NCBI RefSeq assembly: GCF_036227325.1 | Contig: NZ_CP109467.1 | Location: 3,410,001-3,474,000 of the forward strand | Origin: Streptomyces sp. NBC_01465 | GTDB taxonomy: Bacteria > Actinomycetota > Actinomycetes > Streptomycetales > Streptomycetaceae | DNA: 64,000 nt | Direction of reading: 5' to 3' | In this document: positions 1 to 8,673 of the stretch, one piece after another | How positions within the stretch are numbered: position 1 is the first letter of the stretch | Layout: each line of letters opens with the position of its first letter | The notes under the pieces: generated by a model | The model's input: only the letters and a program-made list of their open reading frames with translations | Database searches by the model: none | What the model was told of the DNA's origin: nothing | Program-made: the position numbers and the translations under genes

Positions 1-451
1 GCATCAGGTCGAGTACGGCGAAGGTGGCGAGGGTGCCGGACTCGAGGACCAGGAGGAGGGCCACGAAGGCCTTCGGGGACGGGCCCTGGGGGAGCTTGAA
101 GTAGCTGTAGAGCGCGCAGAGGAAGGTCAGGAGCGCGGTCAGGAGCAGGAGGGGGAGCGAGATGCCGTCGATGCCGAGGTGGATGTGGACGCCGAGCGCC
201 TTGATCCAGGTGATGTCGGTGGTGGCCTGCATCTTCGACGGGTGGTCACGGTCGAAGCCCAGCGCGAGGACGATCGCCGCGATGAGGATGACGCCGGTGA
301 CGACGACGCCGTGGCGCAGGACGGCCTGGTCGGGCGACTTCCCCTTCAGCCCGGGCGGGGCGGGGAGAAGGGCCGCGACGGCGCCGATGAGCGGGCCGGC
401 GACGGTGAACGCGAGAAGGAACTGCATCACTGATGCATTGATATCGATCAC
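1..451 (-). CDS. nuoM2: NADH-quinone oxidoreductase subunit M, second copy (partial)
   Basis: This is an antiporter-like, proton-translocating membrane subunit of complex I. Only the first 150 codons are in the window; the gene runs off the left edge. The translation from GTG at 451 begins with a hydrophobic helix (FLLAFTVAGPLIGAVAAL) and later shows the LGIDGISLPLLLLTALLTF segment typical of NuoM N-termini. The start lies 3 nt after the nuoL2 stop. An in-frame ATG at 427 is an alternative start. It is the last visible gene of the leftward nuo2 operon. A nuoN2 is expected further left but cannot be seen here. Confidence 0.88.
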   Translation of the reverse strand, partial: MIDINASVMQFLLAFTVAGPLIGAVAALLPAPPGLKGKSPDQAVLRHGVVVTGVILIAAIVLALGFDRDHPSKMQATTDITWIKALGVHIHLGIDGISLPLLLLTALLTFLCALYSYFKLPQGPSPKAFVALLLVLESGTLATFAVLDLM

Positions 452-454
452 GGC

Positions 455-2458
455 TCACGATCCGGCGTAGACGTTGGCGAGGGTGACGGCGGCGATCGCC
501 AGGACGACGGAGCCGGCGAGCAGGGCGCTGAGGTAGGTCTGCAGGTTGCCGGTCTGGGCGCGGCGGACCAGGTATCCCAGCCAGCGGGGGACGGCGCCTG
601 CTCCTCGTACGTAGGTGTCGATGACCTCGCGGTCGAGGAAGCGGACCAGCTTGGCGGCGGCCAGGACGGGGCGTACGAACAGGACGTCGTAGACCGCGTC
701 GAGGTGGAAGCCGGTGGCCGCGTGGCGGTGGAGCGGGCCCAGCAGTATGCGGCCGGGGTCGGTGGGGTCCGGGGCCGATGCGATGTCGCCGTACGCCTGG
801 GTGTGGGTGGCGATCGCTTCGATCTCGGAGGTTGCCGGGTCGGCTTCGGGGTGGGCGGCGACCGCGCCGAGGGGGGTGGCCGCGCCTTCCTTGAAGTGGA
901 CCGCGCGCCAGGCGCCGTAGGTGAGGAGGCCGCCGACGAGGGCGACTCCCGTACCGAGGACGGAGGTGGTGAGGGACGGGGAGAGCGTGTGGCCGTCGAA
1001 CCACTTGGTGATCGCGCCCGCGGTGAGGCCGAAGCCGATGGAGGGGATGGCCAGGACCCAGAGCACGGCGTTCATCACGGCGGGCTGCTTGCCGTGGTCG
1101 GCGGCTTCGGGGCCGTTGCCGCGGAAGGCCATCAGCCAGAGGCGGGTGGCGTAGGCGCCGGTGAGGAGGGCGGTGGCGAGGCCTGCGAGGAGGACCGTCC
1201 AGCCCGCGCCCGTGGGCGCGATGTGGCTGTCGCCGAAGGCGGTGTGCTCGGCGGCGACCAGGACGGCTTCCTTGGAGAAGAAGCCGGCGAAGGGCGGGAT
1301 CGCGGCGAGTGCGAGCAGGGCGATCGACATCGTCCAGAACGCGTCGGGGATGCGCTTGGCGAGGTTGCCCGTACGGGACATCGCCGAGAGGGAGTTGGTG
1401 CCGGCGGCGTGGATGATCACGCCGGCGCCGAGGAAGAGGAGCGCCTTGAACGCGCCGTGGGAGAGGAGGTGGAAGACGGCGGCGGAGCGGTCGCCGACGG
1501 CCAGGGCACCGGACATGTAGCCGAGCTGCCCGATCGTCGAGTACGCGAGGACGCGCTTGATGTCGTCCTGGGCGAGGGCGGCGAGCGCCGAGCCGACCAT
1601 CGTGATCGCGGCCATCACGGCGAGGACGGTGAGGGCTGCCTGGGAGGCGGCGAAGACGGGGAGGAGGCGGGCCACGAAGTAGATGCCGGCGGCGACCATC
1701 GTCGCGGCGTGGATCAGCGCGGAGACGGGGGTGGGGCCGGCCATCGCGTCGGGCAGCCAGGTGTGGAGCGGGAACTGGGCCGACTTGCCCGCGACGCCCG
1801 CGAGGAGGAGGAGCGCGATGAGGGTGGGGTGGGTCAGTTCGCCGTCGGCGACCGTCTGCAGGATGCCGGTGATCCGGAACGTGCCGGCGTCGTGGGCGAG
1901 CGCGAACAGGCCGATCAGGAAGGGGACGTCGCCGAGCTTGGTGACCAGGAAGGCCTTGAGGGAGGCGGCGCGGGCTTCGGGCGTCTCCCAGTAGTGGCCG
2001 ACGAGGAAGTACGAGCAGATGCCCATGATTTCCCAGCCGACCAGCAGCACCATCAGGTCGCCGGAGTAGACGACCAGGAGCATCGCGGAGGTGAAGAGGG
2101 AGACCAGGGCCGCGTAGGAGGGGTAGCGGGGGTCGTCGCGGAGGTAGCCCGTCGAGTAGATCTGCACGCAGGTGGCGACCACCGTCACGAGGATCGCGAC
2201 CAGGGCCGCGAAGCCGTCGATGTGCAGGGACAGGTCGATGGGGACCGAGCCGGTCGGGGTGAGGCGGGTCGCCGCGTCGAGCGTCTTCCCGCTGCCCTGG
2301 CGGACGGCGAGGGTGATCGCGAAGGCGGCCGCGGCCAGGGTCGGGAGGACGGCCAGGGGGCGTACGAAGCCGGGGGCCGTGCGGCCGAGGAGCAGGCCGG
2401 CTGCGGCGCCGAGGAACGGGAGGAGGGGGACGAGTACGGCGAGGGTCGTGGTGGTCAC
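455..2458 (-). CDS. nuoL2: NADH-quinone oxidoreductase subunit L, second copy
   Basis: NuoL is the distal antiporter-like subunit of complex I, with a long lateral helix. The protein is 667 residues, slightly longer than the NuoL of the full operon in this window (633). Many membrane helices are visible. Family motifs include [20 protein letters not shown], the [32 protein letters not shown] block and the [18 protein letters not shown] block, which carry the channel Lys and His residues. The start is GTG at 2458, overlapping the nuoK2 stop in a GTGA. The C-terminal part (from about residue 500) is less conserved and charged, as expected for the lateral-helix region. Confidence 0.95.
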   Translation of the reverse strand: MTTTTLAVLVPLLPFLGAAAGLLLGRTAPGFVRPLAVLPTLAAAAFAITLAVRQGSGKTLDAATRLTPTGSVPIDLSLHIDGFAALVAILVTVVATCVQIYSTGYLRDDPRYPSYAALVSLFTSAMLLVVYSGDLMVLLVGWEIMGICSYFLVGHYWETPEARAASLKAFLVTKLGDVPFLIGLFALAHDAGTFRITGILQTVADGELTHPTLIALLLLAGVAGKSAQFPLHTWLPDAMAGPTPVSALIHAATMVAAGIYFVARLLPVFAASQAALTVLAVMAAITMVGSALAALAQDDIKRVLAYSTIGQLGYMSGALAVGDRSAAVFHLLSHGAFKALLFLGAGVIIHAAGTNSLSAMSRTGNLAKRIPDAFWTMSIALLALAAIPPFAGFFSKEAVLVAAEHTAFGDSHIAPTGAGWTVLLAGLATALLTGAYATRLWLMAFRGNGPEAADHGKQPAVMNAVLWVLAIPSIGFGLTAGAITKWFDGHTLSPSLTTSVLGTGVALVGGLLTYGAWRAVHFKEGAATPLGAVAAHPEADPATSEIEAIATHTQAYGDIASAPDPTDPGRILLGPLHRHAATGFHLDAVYDVLFVRPVLAAAKLVRFLDREVIDTYVRGAGAVPRWLGYLVRRAQTGNLQTYLSALLAGSVVLAIAAVTLANVYAGS

Positions 2459-2814
2459 GCGGCGGCCTCGGCCTTCTCGTCGGGGCTGGCGGATTCGGCA
2501 GGTTCGCTGCTCTCGGCTGTGTCGCGCAGGGCGTCGATCGCCGAGGTGGAGCGGTTGCGGTAGACCGCCAGGACGATCGCCATGCCGATGCCGATCTCCG
2601 CTGCGGCGATGGCGATCGTGAAGAGGGTGAGGGCCTGGCCGGAGTGGAGCTTGTCGCGCAGCCAGACGTCGAAGGCGACCAGGTTGAGGTTGACGGCGTT
2701 GAGCATCAGCTCGACGGCCATCAGGACCAGGATCACGTTGCGGCGGGCGAGGACTCCGTACAGGCCCGTACAGAAGAGGAGGGCGGAGAGCACGGCGGGG
2801 TAGACGAGGTGCAT
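2455..2814 (-). CDS. nuoK2: NADH-quinone oxidoreductase subunit K, second copy
   Basis: This is a small three-helix membrane subunit of complex I. The usual NuoK pattern is present ([19 protein letters not shown], with the conserved membrane Glu, and [19 protein letters not shown]). At 119 residues it is 20 longer than NuoK of the full operon. The extra residues form an acidic, Ala/Ser/Glu-rich C-terminal tail ([18 protein letters not shown]). The start at 2814 overlaps the nuoJ2 stop by one base (TGATG), and the end overlaps nuoL2 by 4 nt, so translational coupling is likely. Confidence 0.94.
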   Translation of the reverse strand: MHLVYPAVLSALLFCTGLYGVLARRNVILVLMAVELMLNAVNLNLVAFDVWLRDKLHSGQALTLFTIAIAAAEIGIGMAIVLAVYRNRSTSAIDALRDTAESSEPAESASPDEKAEAAA

Positions 2815-3380
2815 CAGCTCTGCTCCTCCGTTTCGCTGGGCGTGGTCTTGCGGGAGAGCACGATCGCGCCGATCAGGGCTGCCAGGAGGAGCACCGAGAG
2901 CGCTTCGAAGGGGAGCACCCAGTGGCGGAAGAGGACTTCGCCGGTGATCTTCGTGGAGCCCTGGGCCGCGGTGCCGTTGAGGTTGATCCAGGTCGTACGG
3001 AAGGCGTCGACCACGACCCAGACGAGGGCTGCCGCCGCGGCGAGGGCCACGGCGAGGGCGACCCAGCGGTTGCCCGAATCGGCGTCCGGGGAGCGGCCGA
3101 TGGGGGCCTTCGTGAGCATCAGCCCGAAGAGGAGGAGGACGACGACCGAGCCGACGTAGATCAGGACCTGGACCCAGGCGATGAACTCCGCCGTGAGGAG
3201 GAGGTAGGTGCCGGCCAGACCGCCGAGCGTCACGACCAGCCAGAGGGCGGCGTGGACGAGCTGCTTGGTGGTGACCGTCATGACGGCTGCGCCGAAGGTG
3301 ACGAGGCCGATGAGGAGGAAGGCGATCTCCACGCCGGAGGGCGAGAGGAAGCCGGGGTGGGCCGCTGCTGCGAGGGTCAC
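2814..3380 (-). CDS. nuoJ2: NADH-quinone oxidoreductase subunit J, second copy
   Basis: This is a five-helix membrane subunit of complex I, 188 residues. It contains the typical NuoJ segment with the pi-bulge helix ([24 protein letters not shown]). The open frame extends further upstream inside nuoI2. I chose GTG at 3380 because it forms a GTGA overlap with the nuoI2 stop, and because the protein then begins just before the first helix, as in other NuoJ proteins. NuoJ of the full operon (279 aa) has a long C-terminal extension that is absent here. Confidence 0.92.
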   Translation of the reverse strand: MTLAAAAHPGFLSPSGVEIAFLLIGLVTFGAAVMTVTTKQLVHAALWLVVTLGGLAGTYLLLTAEFIAWVQVLIYVGSVVVLLLFGLMLTKAPIGRSPDADSGNRWVALAVALAAAAALVWVVVDAFRTTWINLNGTAAQGSTKITGEVLFRHWVLPFEALSVLLLAALIGAIVLSRKTTPSETEEQS

Positions 3381-3931
3381 GCCTCTTCCCCCTGCTCCTG
3401 CTGTTCCTGCTGGGCTGCCAGCTTCTCCGCCGCCTTGCGGGCCGCGGCGATCTCCTTCGGTTCCTCGGCTCCCGGGTCGAGTGCGGGCGGGGCCGGGACG
3501 GTCCACATCCACTCGCGGAGCTTGTCGCGCTCGTGGGTCAGTTCGTGGATGTCGGTCTCCGCGTACTCGAACTCCGGCGACCAGAAGAGGGCGTCGAAGG
3601 GGCAGACCTCGATGCAGATCCCGCAGTACATGCAGAGCGAGAAGTCGATCGCGAAGCGGTCGAGGACGTTGCGGCTGCGCTCGCGGCCGCCGGGGGCGGC
3701 GGCGGGGGTCGTCTCCTTGTGGGAGTCGATGTAGATGCACCAGTCGGGGCACTCGCGGGCGCAGAGCATGCAGACCGTGCAGTTCTCCTCGAAGAGGCCG
3801 ATCACGCCGCGGGTGCGGGGCGGGAGTTCGGGCTGCACTTCGGGGTACTGCGCGGTGACGGTCTTCTTCGTCATCGTGCGGAGGGTGACGGCGAGGCCCT
3901 TGGCGAGGCCGCTGCCCGGGATGGGTGCCAT
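3377..3931 (-). CDS. nuoI2: NADH-quinone oxidoreductase subunit I, second copy
   Basis: NuoI carries the two [4Fe-4S] clusters (N6a, N6b) that pass electrons towards NuoB. Both CxxCxxCxxxCP motifs are intact: Cys51, 54, 57, 61 and Cys100, 103, 106, 110. In a complex with no E/F/G module this would be the likely surface for a ferredoxin donor (inference). The protein is 184 aa. Its C-terminal 35 residues are a charged Ala/Lys/Gln/Glu stretch ([18 protein letters not shown]) that may form a helix. The gene abuts the nuoH2 stop with no gap and overlaps nuoJ2 by 4 nt. Confidence 0.94.
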   Translation of the reverse strand: MAPIPGSGLAKGLAVTLRTMTKKTVTAQYPEVQPELPPRTRGVIGLFEENCTVCMLCARECPDWCIYIDSHKETTPAAAPGGRERSRNVLDRFAIDFSLCMYCGICIEVCPFDALFWSPEFEYAETDIHELTHERDKLREWMWTVPAPPALDPGAEEPKEIAAARKAAEKLAAQQEQQEQGEEA

Positions 3932-4900
3932 TTAGCTGATCGCCACCTTCACGATGCCGGTGAGCGCGATCTGGGCGAGCGCGAGCGGGATGAGTACGGT
4001 CCAGGCGAGCTTCTGGAGCTGGTCCTCGCGCAGGCGGGGGTAGGTGACCCGGAGCCAGATCACGCCGAAGGCGAGGACGGCGGTCTTGAGCAGCATCCAG
4101 ACCCAGCCGAGTCCGTCACTCCCCCACGGGCCGTGCCAGCCGCCGAGGAAGAGGACGGCGGTGAGGCCGCAGAGGACGACGATCCCCGCGTACTCGGCGA
4201 GGAGGAAGAGCGCGAAGCGGAGGCCTGTGTACTCGGTGTACGCGCCGAAGATGATCTCCGAGTCGGCCACCGGCATGTCGAAGGGCGGGCGCTGGAGTTC
4301 GGCGAGGCCCGCGGTGAAGAAGACCAGGCCGCCGACGATCTGCCACGGGATCCACCACCAGGCGAAGGCGTCGAGGATGCCGGGGAGGGAGACCGTGCCC
4401 GCCGCCATCGCGACCGAGGCGGCGGTGAGCAGCATCGGGAGTTCGTACGCGAGGAGCTGGGCGGCGGTGCGGAGTCCGCCGAGGAGGCTGAACTTGTTGG
4501 CGGACGCCCAGCCCGCCATGAGCGAGCCGAGCACTCCGACGCCCATGACCGCGAGGACGAAGAAGATGCCCGCGTCGACGACCTGCCCGACCGCGCCCTC
4601 GCCGGGGCCGATCGGGATCGCGACGAGGACCAGGAGGTACGGGAGGAGGGCGACGGCGGGGGCGAGCTGGAAGATGCGGCGGTCGGCGTCGGCCGGGACG
4701 ATGTCTTCCTTCTGCGCGAACTTGACGCCGTCGGCGACGAGTTGGGCCCAGCCGTGGAAGCCGCCCGCGTACATGGGGCCGAGGCGGCCCTGCATGTGTG
4801 CCATGACCTTGTGCTCGGTCTGGCCGACGACCAGGGGCAGCACGAGGAAGACGGCGAAGACGATGATCAGCCGGAGGGCGACGTCGAGTACGTCGTTCAC
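3932..4900 (-). CDS. nuoH2: NADH-quinone oxidoreductase subunit H, second copy
   Basis: NuoH is the membrane subunit that forms the quinone-binding cavity. The protein is 322 aa with about eight helices. Conserved blocks are visible: the GGFHGWAQLVADGVKFAQKED loop near the quinone entry, GLAELQRPPFDMPVADSEII, and YTEYTGLRFALFLLAEY. It starts at GTG 4900 in a GTGA overlap with nuoC2. It is much shorter than NuoH of the full operon (455 aa), which has a long C-terminal tail. It stops with TAA, directly before nuoI2. Confidence 0.95.
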   Translation of the reverse strand: MNDVLDVALRLIIVFAVFLVLPLVVGQTEHKVMAHMQGRLGPMYAGGFHGWAQLVADGVKFAQKEDIVPADADRRIFQLAPAVALLPYLLVLVAIPIGPGEGAVGQVVDAGIFFVLAVMGVGVLGSLMAGWASANKFSLLGGLRTAAQLLAYELPMLLTAASVAMAAGTVSLPGILDAFAWWWIPWQIVGGLVFFTAGLAELQRPPFDMPVADSEIIFGAYTEYTGLRFALFLLAEYAGIVVLCGLTAVLFLGGWHGPWGSDGLGWVWMLLKTAVLAFGVIWLRVTYPRLREDQLQKLAWTVLIPLALAQIALTGIVKVAIS

Positions 4901-6288
4901 GCGGTATCGCCTCCGGCGGGGGTGTCGGGGTGGGGGTCGTGGTCGTCCTCGGGTCGGGGGGTGGGGGGTTGGCCCACCCCGCCCGCCCGTTTCTCCGGGT
5001 CGACAGGGCGGTCCCCAGCCGTGGCGGGCTCGTCGCCGTTGGCGTCTGCGGGACTCGGGACCGCGCCCGAATCGGGAGCCGGAGCGGGCTCCGCGTCCCC
5101 GGAGGGCTCGGCGGGCGCGGGGGCCACGGGGCCCTGGCCTGCGGCGGGCTCAGCGGCAGCGGCGGGATGCGGGGCAGCGTCCGACCCCGCGTCCCCGGAG
5201 GGCTTGACGGGTGCCGCGGCCTTGGGGCCCGGGCCCTTGGCCGACCCGGGATCCGGGGCGGTGGCCTTGGGTGCTGCCGGGCCAGGGACCTCGGCCGAGG
5301 TGGGTTCCGGGGCGACGGAGTGGCCCTCGCCCGTGGCGGTCGGCGGCCCGGGGGTTTCCGACGCGGGGTCGAAGGCCGGGCGGGCGTTGTGCCAGGGGGC
5401 GTCTTCCGCCGGCTGCGCGGCGGGCGTCTCGGGTGCGGGCGTCTGGCTTGCCGAGCCCTCCGTCACGCTGCGGGAACGGCGCGGCGGAGCCGCGGACGCA
5501 GGCGTCTCCGGGGTCTGGCTTGCCGAGCCTTCGGACACGCTGCGGGTCCGGCGGGGCGGGCGTGCCGACGCTTCCGGGGGCGCGGGCGTCTCCGGCGTCG
5601 TAGGCGTCTCGGGTGCCTGGCTCGTGGAGCCCTCCGTCACGCTGCGCGCCCTGCGTACCGGGCGGTCGCCCGCCGCTCGCGGGGTGCGCGCCGGGCGTGC
5701 GGGGGCCGGGGGGAGCTGGCCCTTCTGGGGGCCCCATTCGTTCGGGTCCGGGACGCCCGGGGGGAGCATCTGGCGGCGCTTCGGGCCGCCGTCGTGCGAC
5801 TCGCCCGGCTCCTTCGCTCCCGGCCAGGCCTTCGCCACCCGTGCCGCCAGGACGAAGTCCTTGCGCAGGGGGTGGCCCTCGAAGGACTCGGGGAGGAGCA
5901 GGGGGATCAGGTTCGGGTGGTCGGTGAACGTCACGCCGAACATCTCGTGCGTCTCGCGCTCGTGCCAGCTCGCGCCCGCGTAGATGTCGACAGCGGACGG
6001 GAGGGACGGGGACGTGTGCGGGACCGTCGTACGGAGCAGGAGGCGGCGGACCCGGTGGCCCTCCAGGGCCACCACGTGCGCGCAGATCCGGAAGCCCGTG
6101 CCCGGCTCGTCCACCGCGCTCAGCCAGTCGAAGTAGGTGCAGGCCAGCTTGTCGCGGGCGATTTCGAGAGCGGCGATCCAGGAGCCCGTCGGGACGTCGA
6201 CCGTCAGGAGGTCGTACGCGTACTCCGCCGTCGCCTCCTCGCCGAAGATCTCGGCCGCTGCCTCGGGGAGGTTGTCGTACGCGCTCAC
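4897..6288 (-). CDS. nuoC2: NADH-quinone oxidoreductase subunit C, second copy, with a long disordered tail
   Basis: Residues 1-165 are a NuoC (30-kDa subunit) domain with the signature [12 protein letters not shown] followed by [17 protein letters not shown]. From about residue 166 to 463 the protein is a Pro/Ala/Glu/Ser-rich low-complexity extension. Three copies of an R-x-R-S-V-(T/S)-E-G-S-(T/A)-S-Q motif lie at about residues 213-224, 247-258 and 271-282. No NuoD motif is found in this tail, so it is not a NuoCD fusion. A normal NuoC is about 180-240 aa. It starts at GTG 6288, overlapping nuoB2 by 4 nt. The frame stays open with strong GC3 bias throughout, so I take the tail as genuinely coding. 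Confidence 0.9.
   Translation of the reverse strand: MSAYDNLPEAAAEIFGEEATAEYAYDLLTVDVPTGSWIAALEIARDKLACTYFDWLSAVDEPGTGFRICAHVVALEGHRVRRLLLRTTVPHTSPSLPSAVDIYAGASWHERETHEMFGVTFTDHPNLIPLLLPESFEGHPLRKDFVLAARVAKAWPGAKEPGESHDGGPKRRQMLPPGVPDPNEWGPQKGQLPPAPARPARTPRAAGDRPVRRARSVTEGSTSQAPETPTTPETPAPPEASARPPRRTRSVSEGSASQTPETPASAAPPRRSRSVTEGSASQTPAPETPAAQPAEDAPWHNARPAFDPASETPGPPTATGEGHSVAPEPTSAEVPGPAAPKATAPDPGSAKGPGPKAAAPVKPSGDAGSDAAPHPAAAAEPAAGQGPVAPAPAEPSGDAEPAPAPDSGAVPSPADANGDEPATAGDRPVDPEKRAGGVGQPPTPRPEDDHDPHPDTPAGGDTA
5443..5652 (-). repeat. Threefold coding repeat inside nuoC2
   Basis: Three imperfect copies encode R-x-R-S-V-(T/S)-E-G-S-(T/A)-S-Q. They lie at 5617-5652, 5515-5550 and 5443-5478, about 102 and 72 nt apart. 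Pro/Ala-rich spacers with PETP units separate them. The repeat is specific to the disordered tail and has no counterpart in NuoC of the full operon. Confidence 0.85.
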
Positions 6289-6863
6289 TCGGACGCCCCC
6301 GGGGCGGGGGGCGGGGTGACCAGGCCGCTCGTCAGCTGGGCCGTCGAGGGGGTGGCGTAGCGCTCGCCCAGCGATTCGCGGGCGATCTTCTCCTGGAGCT
6401 TGAGGATGCCCTGGAGCAGCGCTTCAGGGCGGGGCGGGCAGCCGGGGACGTACACGTCGACCGGGATGATCTGGTCGACGCCCTTGGTCACCGAGTACGA
6501 ATCCCAGTACGGGCCGCCGCAGTTGGAGCAGGCGCCGAAGGAGATCACGTACTTCGGTTCCGGCATCTGCTCGTACAGGCGCTTCACCGCCGGCGCCATC
6601 TTGTCCGTCACCGTGCCGGACACGATCATCAGGTCCGCCTGGCGCGGCCCCGGCGCGAAGGGGATCACGCCCAGGCGGATGAAGTCGTGGCGGGCCATCG
6701 AGGCCGCGATGAACTCGATCGCGCAGCAGGCGAGTCCGAAGTTGAAGACCCAGAGCGAGTACCGGCGGCCCCAGTTGAGGACCACCTTCATCGGCTCGGG
6801 GGCCAGGCGGGACAGGACTCCCAAGCGCTGGGGTGCCGGCAGGTCGACCGGGGTCACGTCCAT
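6285..6863 (-). CDS. nuoB2: NADH-quinone oxidoreductase subunit B, second copy
   Basis: NuoB holds cluster N2, the last iron-sulfur centre before quinone. The tandem cysteines Cys46-Cys47 (GLACCAIEF), Cys112 (FGACSNCGG) and Cys142 (VPGCPPRPE) give the N2 ligand set with normal spacing. An extra Cys115 makes a CxxC that NuoB of the full operon lacks. I chose ATG at 6863 (192 aa); it overlaps the end of nuoA2 by 10 nt. The frame continues upstream but has no NuoB-like sequence there. The C-terminus overlaps nuoC2 by 4 nt. Confidence 0.94.
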   Translation of the reverse strand: MDVTPVDLPAPQRLGVLSRLAPEPMKVVLNWGRRYSLWVFNFGLACCAIEFIAASMARHDFIRLGVIPFAPGPRQADLMIVSGTVTDKMAPAVKRLYEQMPEPKYVISFGACSNCGGPYWDSYSVTKGVDQIIPVDVYVPGCPPRPEALLQGILKLQEKIARESLGERYATPSTAQLTSGLVTPPPAPGASE

Positions 6864-7255
6864 TCGAGGACGCCCTTCTTGTATGCGTAGAGCAGGCCGA
6901 CGGCCAGGAAGCCGAGGAAGATGAACATCTCGACGAGCGTGGCCGCCCCGTATCCGGGCGCCGCGAAGACCGTCGCCCACGGGAAGAGGAAGATCGAGTC
7001 GACGGCGAAGATGACGTACAGGAAGGCGTACACGTAGTAGCGGACCTGGGTGTGTGCCCAGCCCTCGCCGACCGGGTCGACTCCGCACTCGTACGTCAGG
7101 AGTTTCTCGGGCGTCGGTACGACAGGCCGCAGCAGCCGTCCGGCCCCGAAGGCCACGGCGACGAACAGCACCCCGAGGACGGCGAGCAGGCCGACGACCG
7201 AGTAGCTGTGGAAATAGCCTTCGTTCCCCGCCGCGAGAACGGCTCGTTCCGCCAC
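6854..7255 (-). CDS. nuoA2: NADH-quinone oxidoreductase subunit A, second copy
   Basis: This is a three-helix membrane subunit at the membrane/peripheral arm junction of complex I, 133 aa. The conserved loop [11 protein letters not shown] (with its Cys), the [23 protein letters not shown] helix and the [26 protein letters not shown]-terminus are all present. It is the first gene of the nuo2 operon. The region upstream to 7422 must hold its promoter. I see no convincing Rex site there, unlike for the full nuo operon. Confidence 0.94.
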   Translation of the reverse strand: MAERAVLAAGNEGYFHSYSVVGLLAVLGVLFVAVAFGAGRLLRPVVPTPEKLLTYECGVDPVGEGWAHTQVRYYVYAFLYVIFAVDSIFLFPWATVFAAPGYGAATLVEMFIFLGFLAVGLLYAYKKGVLEWT

Positions 7256-7422
7256 TGTCCGCCCCTCGCTCCCTGTGTTCGACGATCAGTACGCACGGGA
7301 GTCTAGGCCCTGCTAAAGACTTGGTAAGCAGTCGCGTCACAGCGGGGGTGGGGTTATCCCTACTTCCGGCCCACCCAGCTGCCCCATGGCATCCGCCTGT
7401 CCGTACCGGCAGTCTTGGGACC
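7256..7422. promoter_or_regulatory. Divergent promoter region, nuo2 operon / histidine kinase 1
   Basis: These 167 bp separate two divergent genes. An imperfect dyad, CTGCT-N12-AGCAG, lies at 7310-7331 and is a possible operator. A lone TCACA half-site near 7337 has no TGTGA partner, so I do not call a Rex or Crp site. No clear -35/-10 pair stands out. Confidence 0.35.
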
Positions 7423-8598
7423 ATGACCGTGGACAACTTCCGCCCGTACGACTCCGAGCGGCCCCCGCCTGCACGCTTCGCCTTCGACCGGCACACCTGG
7501 AAGGAGATCGCGCATCTCCTGATCAATCTGCCGGCGTCCCTGATCGGGTTTGTTTACGTCGTGTTCATGGTTGCCACAGGTGGCGGCCTGTCGGTCACGG
7601 TCATCGGCCTGCCGCTGCTCGCCTTCGGGCTGCTCGGCGCACGCCAGCTCGGCAAGATGGAGAGGGCCCGGGCACGCAAGCTTCTGGGCGTACGCATCGA
7701 CGAGCCGAGCCCCCTCCCGATCCGCCGCGGCAACGGTTTCTTCCCCTGGCTGTGGGCGAGTCTGAAGGACCCGGTGGGCTGGCGGACGGTGCTGTACGAG
7801 TTCATCCGGCTGCCCTGGAGCGTGCTGACCTTCAGCCTCACTCTGGTGAGCCTCTTCGTTCTCTGGCCCGTCCTTCCCTTCATCGCGCGCGGACTGACCA
7901 ACGCCGACCGCGCGATGGTGCGCGGACTGCTCTCGCCCTCCGACGAGCTGGAGCGCAGGATCGCCGAGCTGGAGTCGGACCGCGGGGTCGTCGTGGACAC
8001 GGCCGCCGCCGACCTCCGCCGCATCGAGCGCGATTTGCACGACGGCGCCCAGGCCCGGCTCGTCGCCCTCGCCATGGGCCTCGGTCTGGCAAAGGAGAAG
8101 CTCCTGGAGGACCCGGAGGCCGCGGCCGTCATGGTCGGCGAGGCGCACGGCGAGGTGAAACTGGCGCTGCAGGAGCTGCGCGATCTGGCCCGCGGCATCC
8201 ACCCGGCGGTCCTCACCGACCGCGGGCTGGACGCGGCGCTCTCCTCCATCGCCTCGCGCTGCACGGCCCCGGTGAAGGTCACGGTCGATCTGGCCGAGCG
8301 GCCTGCGGAGGCGATCGAGGGCATTGCGTACTTCACCGTCTCCGAGCTCCTCCAGAACGTCTCCAAGCACGCCCGCGCACGCACCGCGTCCGTCGACGTC
8401 TGGCGGAACGACGACCGGCTGCTGATCCAGGTCCAGGACGACGGCCAGGGCGGCGCCAGCCTCGACGGCGGCACCGGCATGGCGGGGCTCGCGGACCGGC
8501 TCGGGGCGGTCGACGGGCTCTTCGTCCTGGACTCCCCCGTCGGCGGGCCCACCACGGTCACCGCCGAGCTGCCGTGGCGCGACCGCGGCAAGGCATGA
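7423..8598 (+). CDS. Membrane sensor histidine kinase (HisKA_3 / NarX-like), copy 1
   Basis: This is a sensor kinase of 391 aa. The N-terminal half has two hydrophobic hairpins (about residues 28-73 and 120-160) of the Streptomyces 'sensor' membrane-domain type, with almost no extracellular loop. A HisKA_3 dimerisation domain follows, with the phospho-acceptor His206 in [17 protein letters not shown] HATPase_c domain then shows the N-box [10 protein letters not shown] and G-boxes DDGQGG and GMAGLADRL. The start ATG 7423 matches the paralogue downstream and has only a weak GGGA upstream. It is the likely partner of the response regulator at 11214 (inference from proximity). The signal sensed is unknown. 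Confidence 0.88.
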   Translation: MTVDNFRPYDSERPPPARFAFDRHTWKEIAHLLINLPASLIGFVYVVFMVATGGGLSVTVIGLPLLAFGLLGARQLGKMERARARKLLGVRIDEPSPLPIRRGNGFFPWLWASLKDPVGWRTVLYEFIRLPWSVLTFSLTLVSLFVLWPVLPFIARGLTNADRAMVRGLLSPSDELERRIAELESDRGVVVDTAAADLRRIERDLHDGAQARLVALAMGLGLAKEKLLEDPEAAAVMVGEAHGEVKLALQELRDLARGIHPAVLTDRGLDAALSSIASRCTAPVKVTVDLAERPAEAIEGIAYFTVSELLQNVSKHARARTASVDVWRNDDRLLIQVQDDGQGGASLDGGTGMAGLADRLGAVDGLFVLDSPVGGPTTVTAELPWRDRGKA

Positions 8599-8673
8599 CC
8601 GACAGAGGTAGGGAAAACCCCCGGTCGAAGACGGTGCTGCACCTCATGGTCTGCGGCGGGAGGGCCCAGCACG

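Noticed and set aside
704..2563. Long rightward open frame opposite nuoL2 and nuoK2
   Set aside because: Composition is Gly/Glu/Arg/Asp-rich with no domain or hydrophobic core. It mirrors the GC3-rich reading of the real nuoL2 gene.
5443..5652. CRISPR-like repeat array
   Set aside because: The repeats are in frame inside nuoC2, imperfect, unevenly spaced, and encode a protein motif.
4897..5790. NuoC2 tail as a fused NuoD
   Set aside because: No [13 protein letters not shown] motif or any other NuoD block is present; the sequence is Pro/Ala-rich low complexity.
3533..5983. 816-codon rightward open frame opposite nuoI2, nuoH2 and nuoC2
   Set aside because: It spans three real genes on the other strand, is low complexity, and lacks any recognisable motif or ribosome site.
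7256..7422. Rex operator upstream of nuoA2
   Set aside because: Only a TCACA half-site is present near 7337; the left half does not match.
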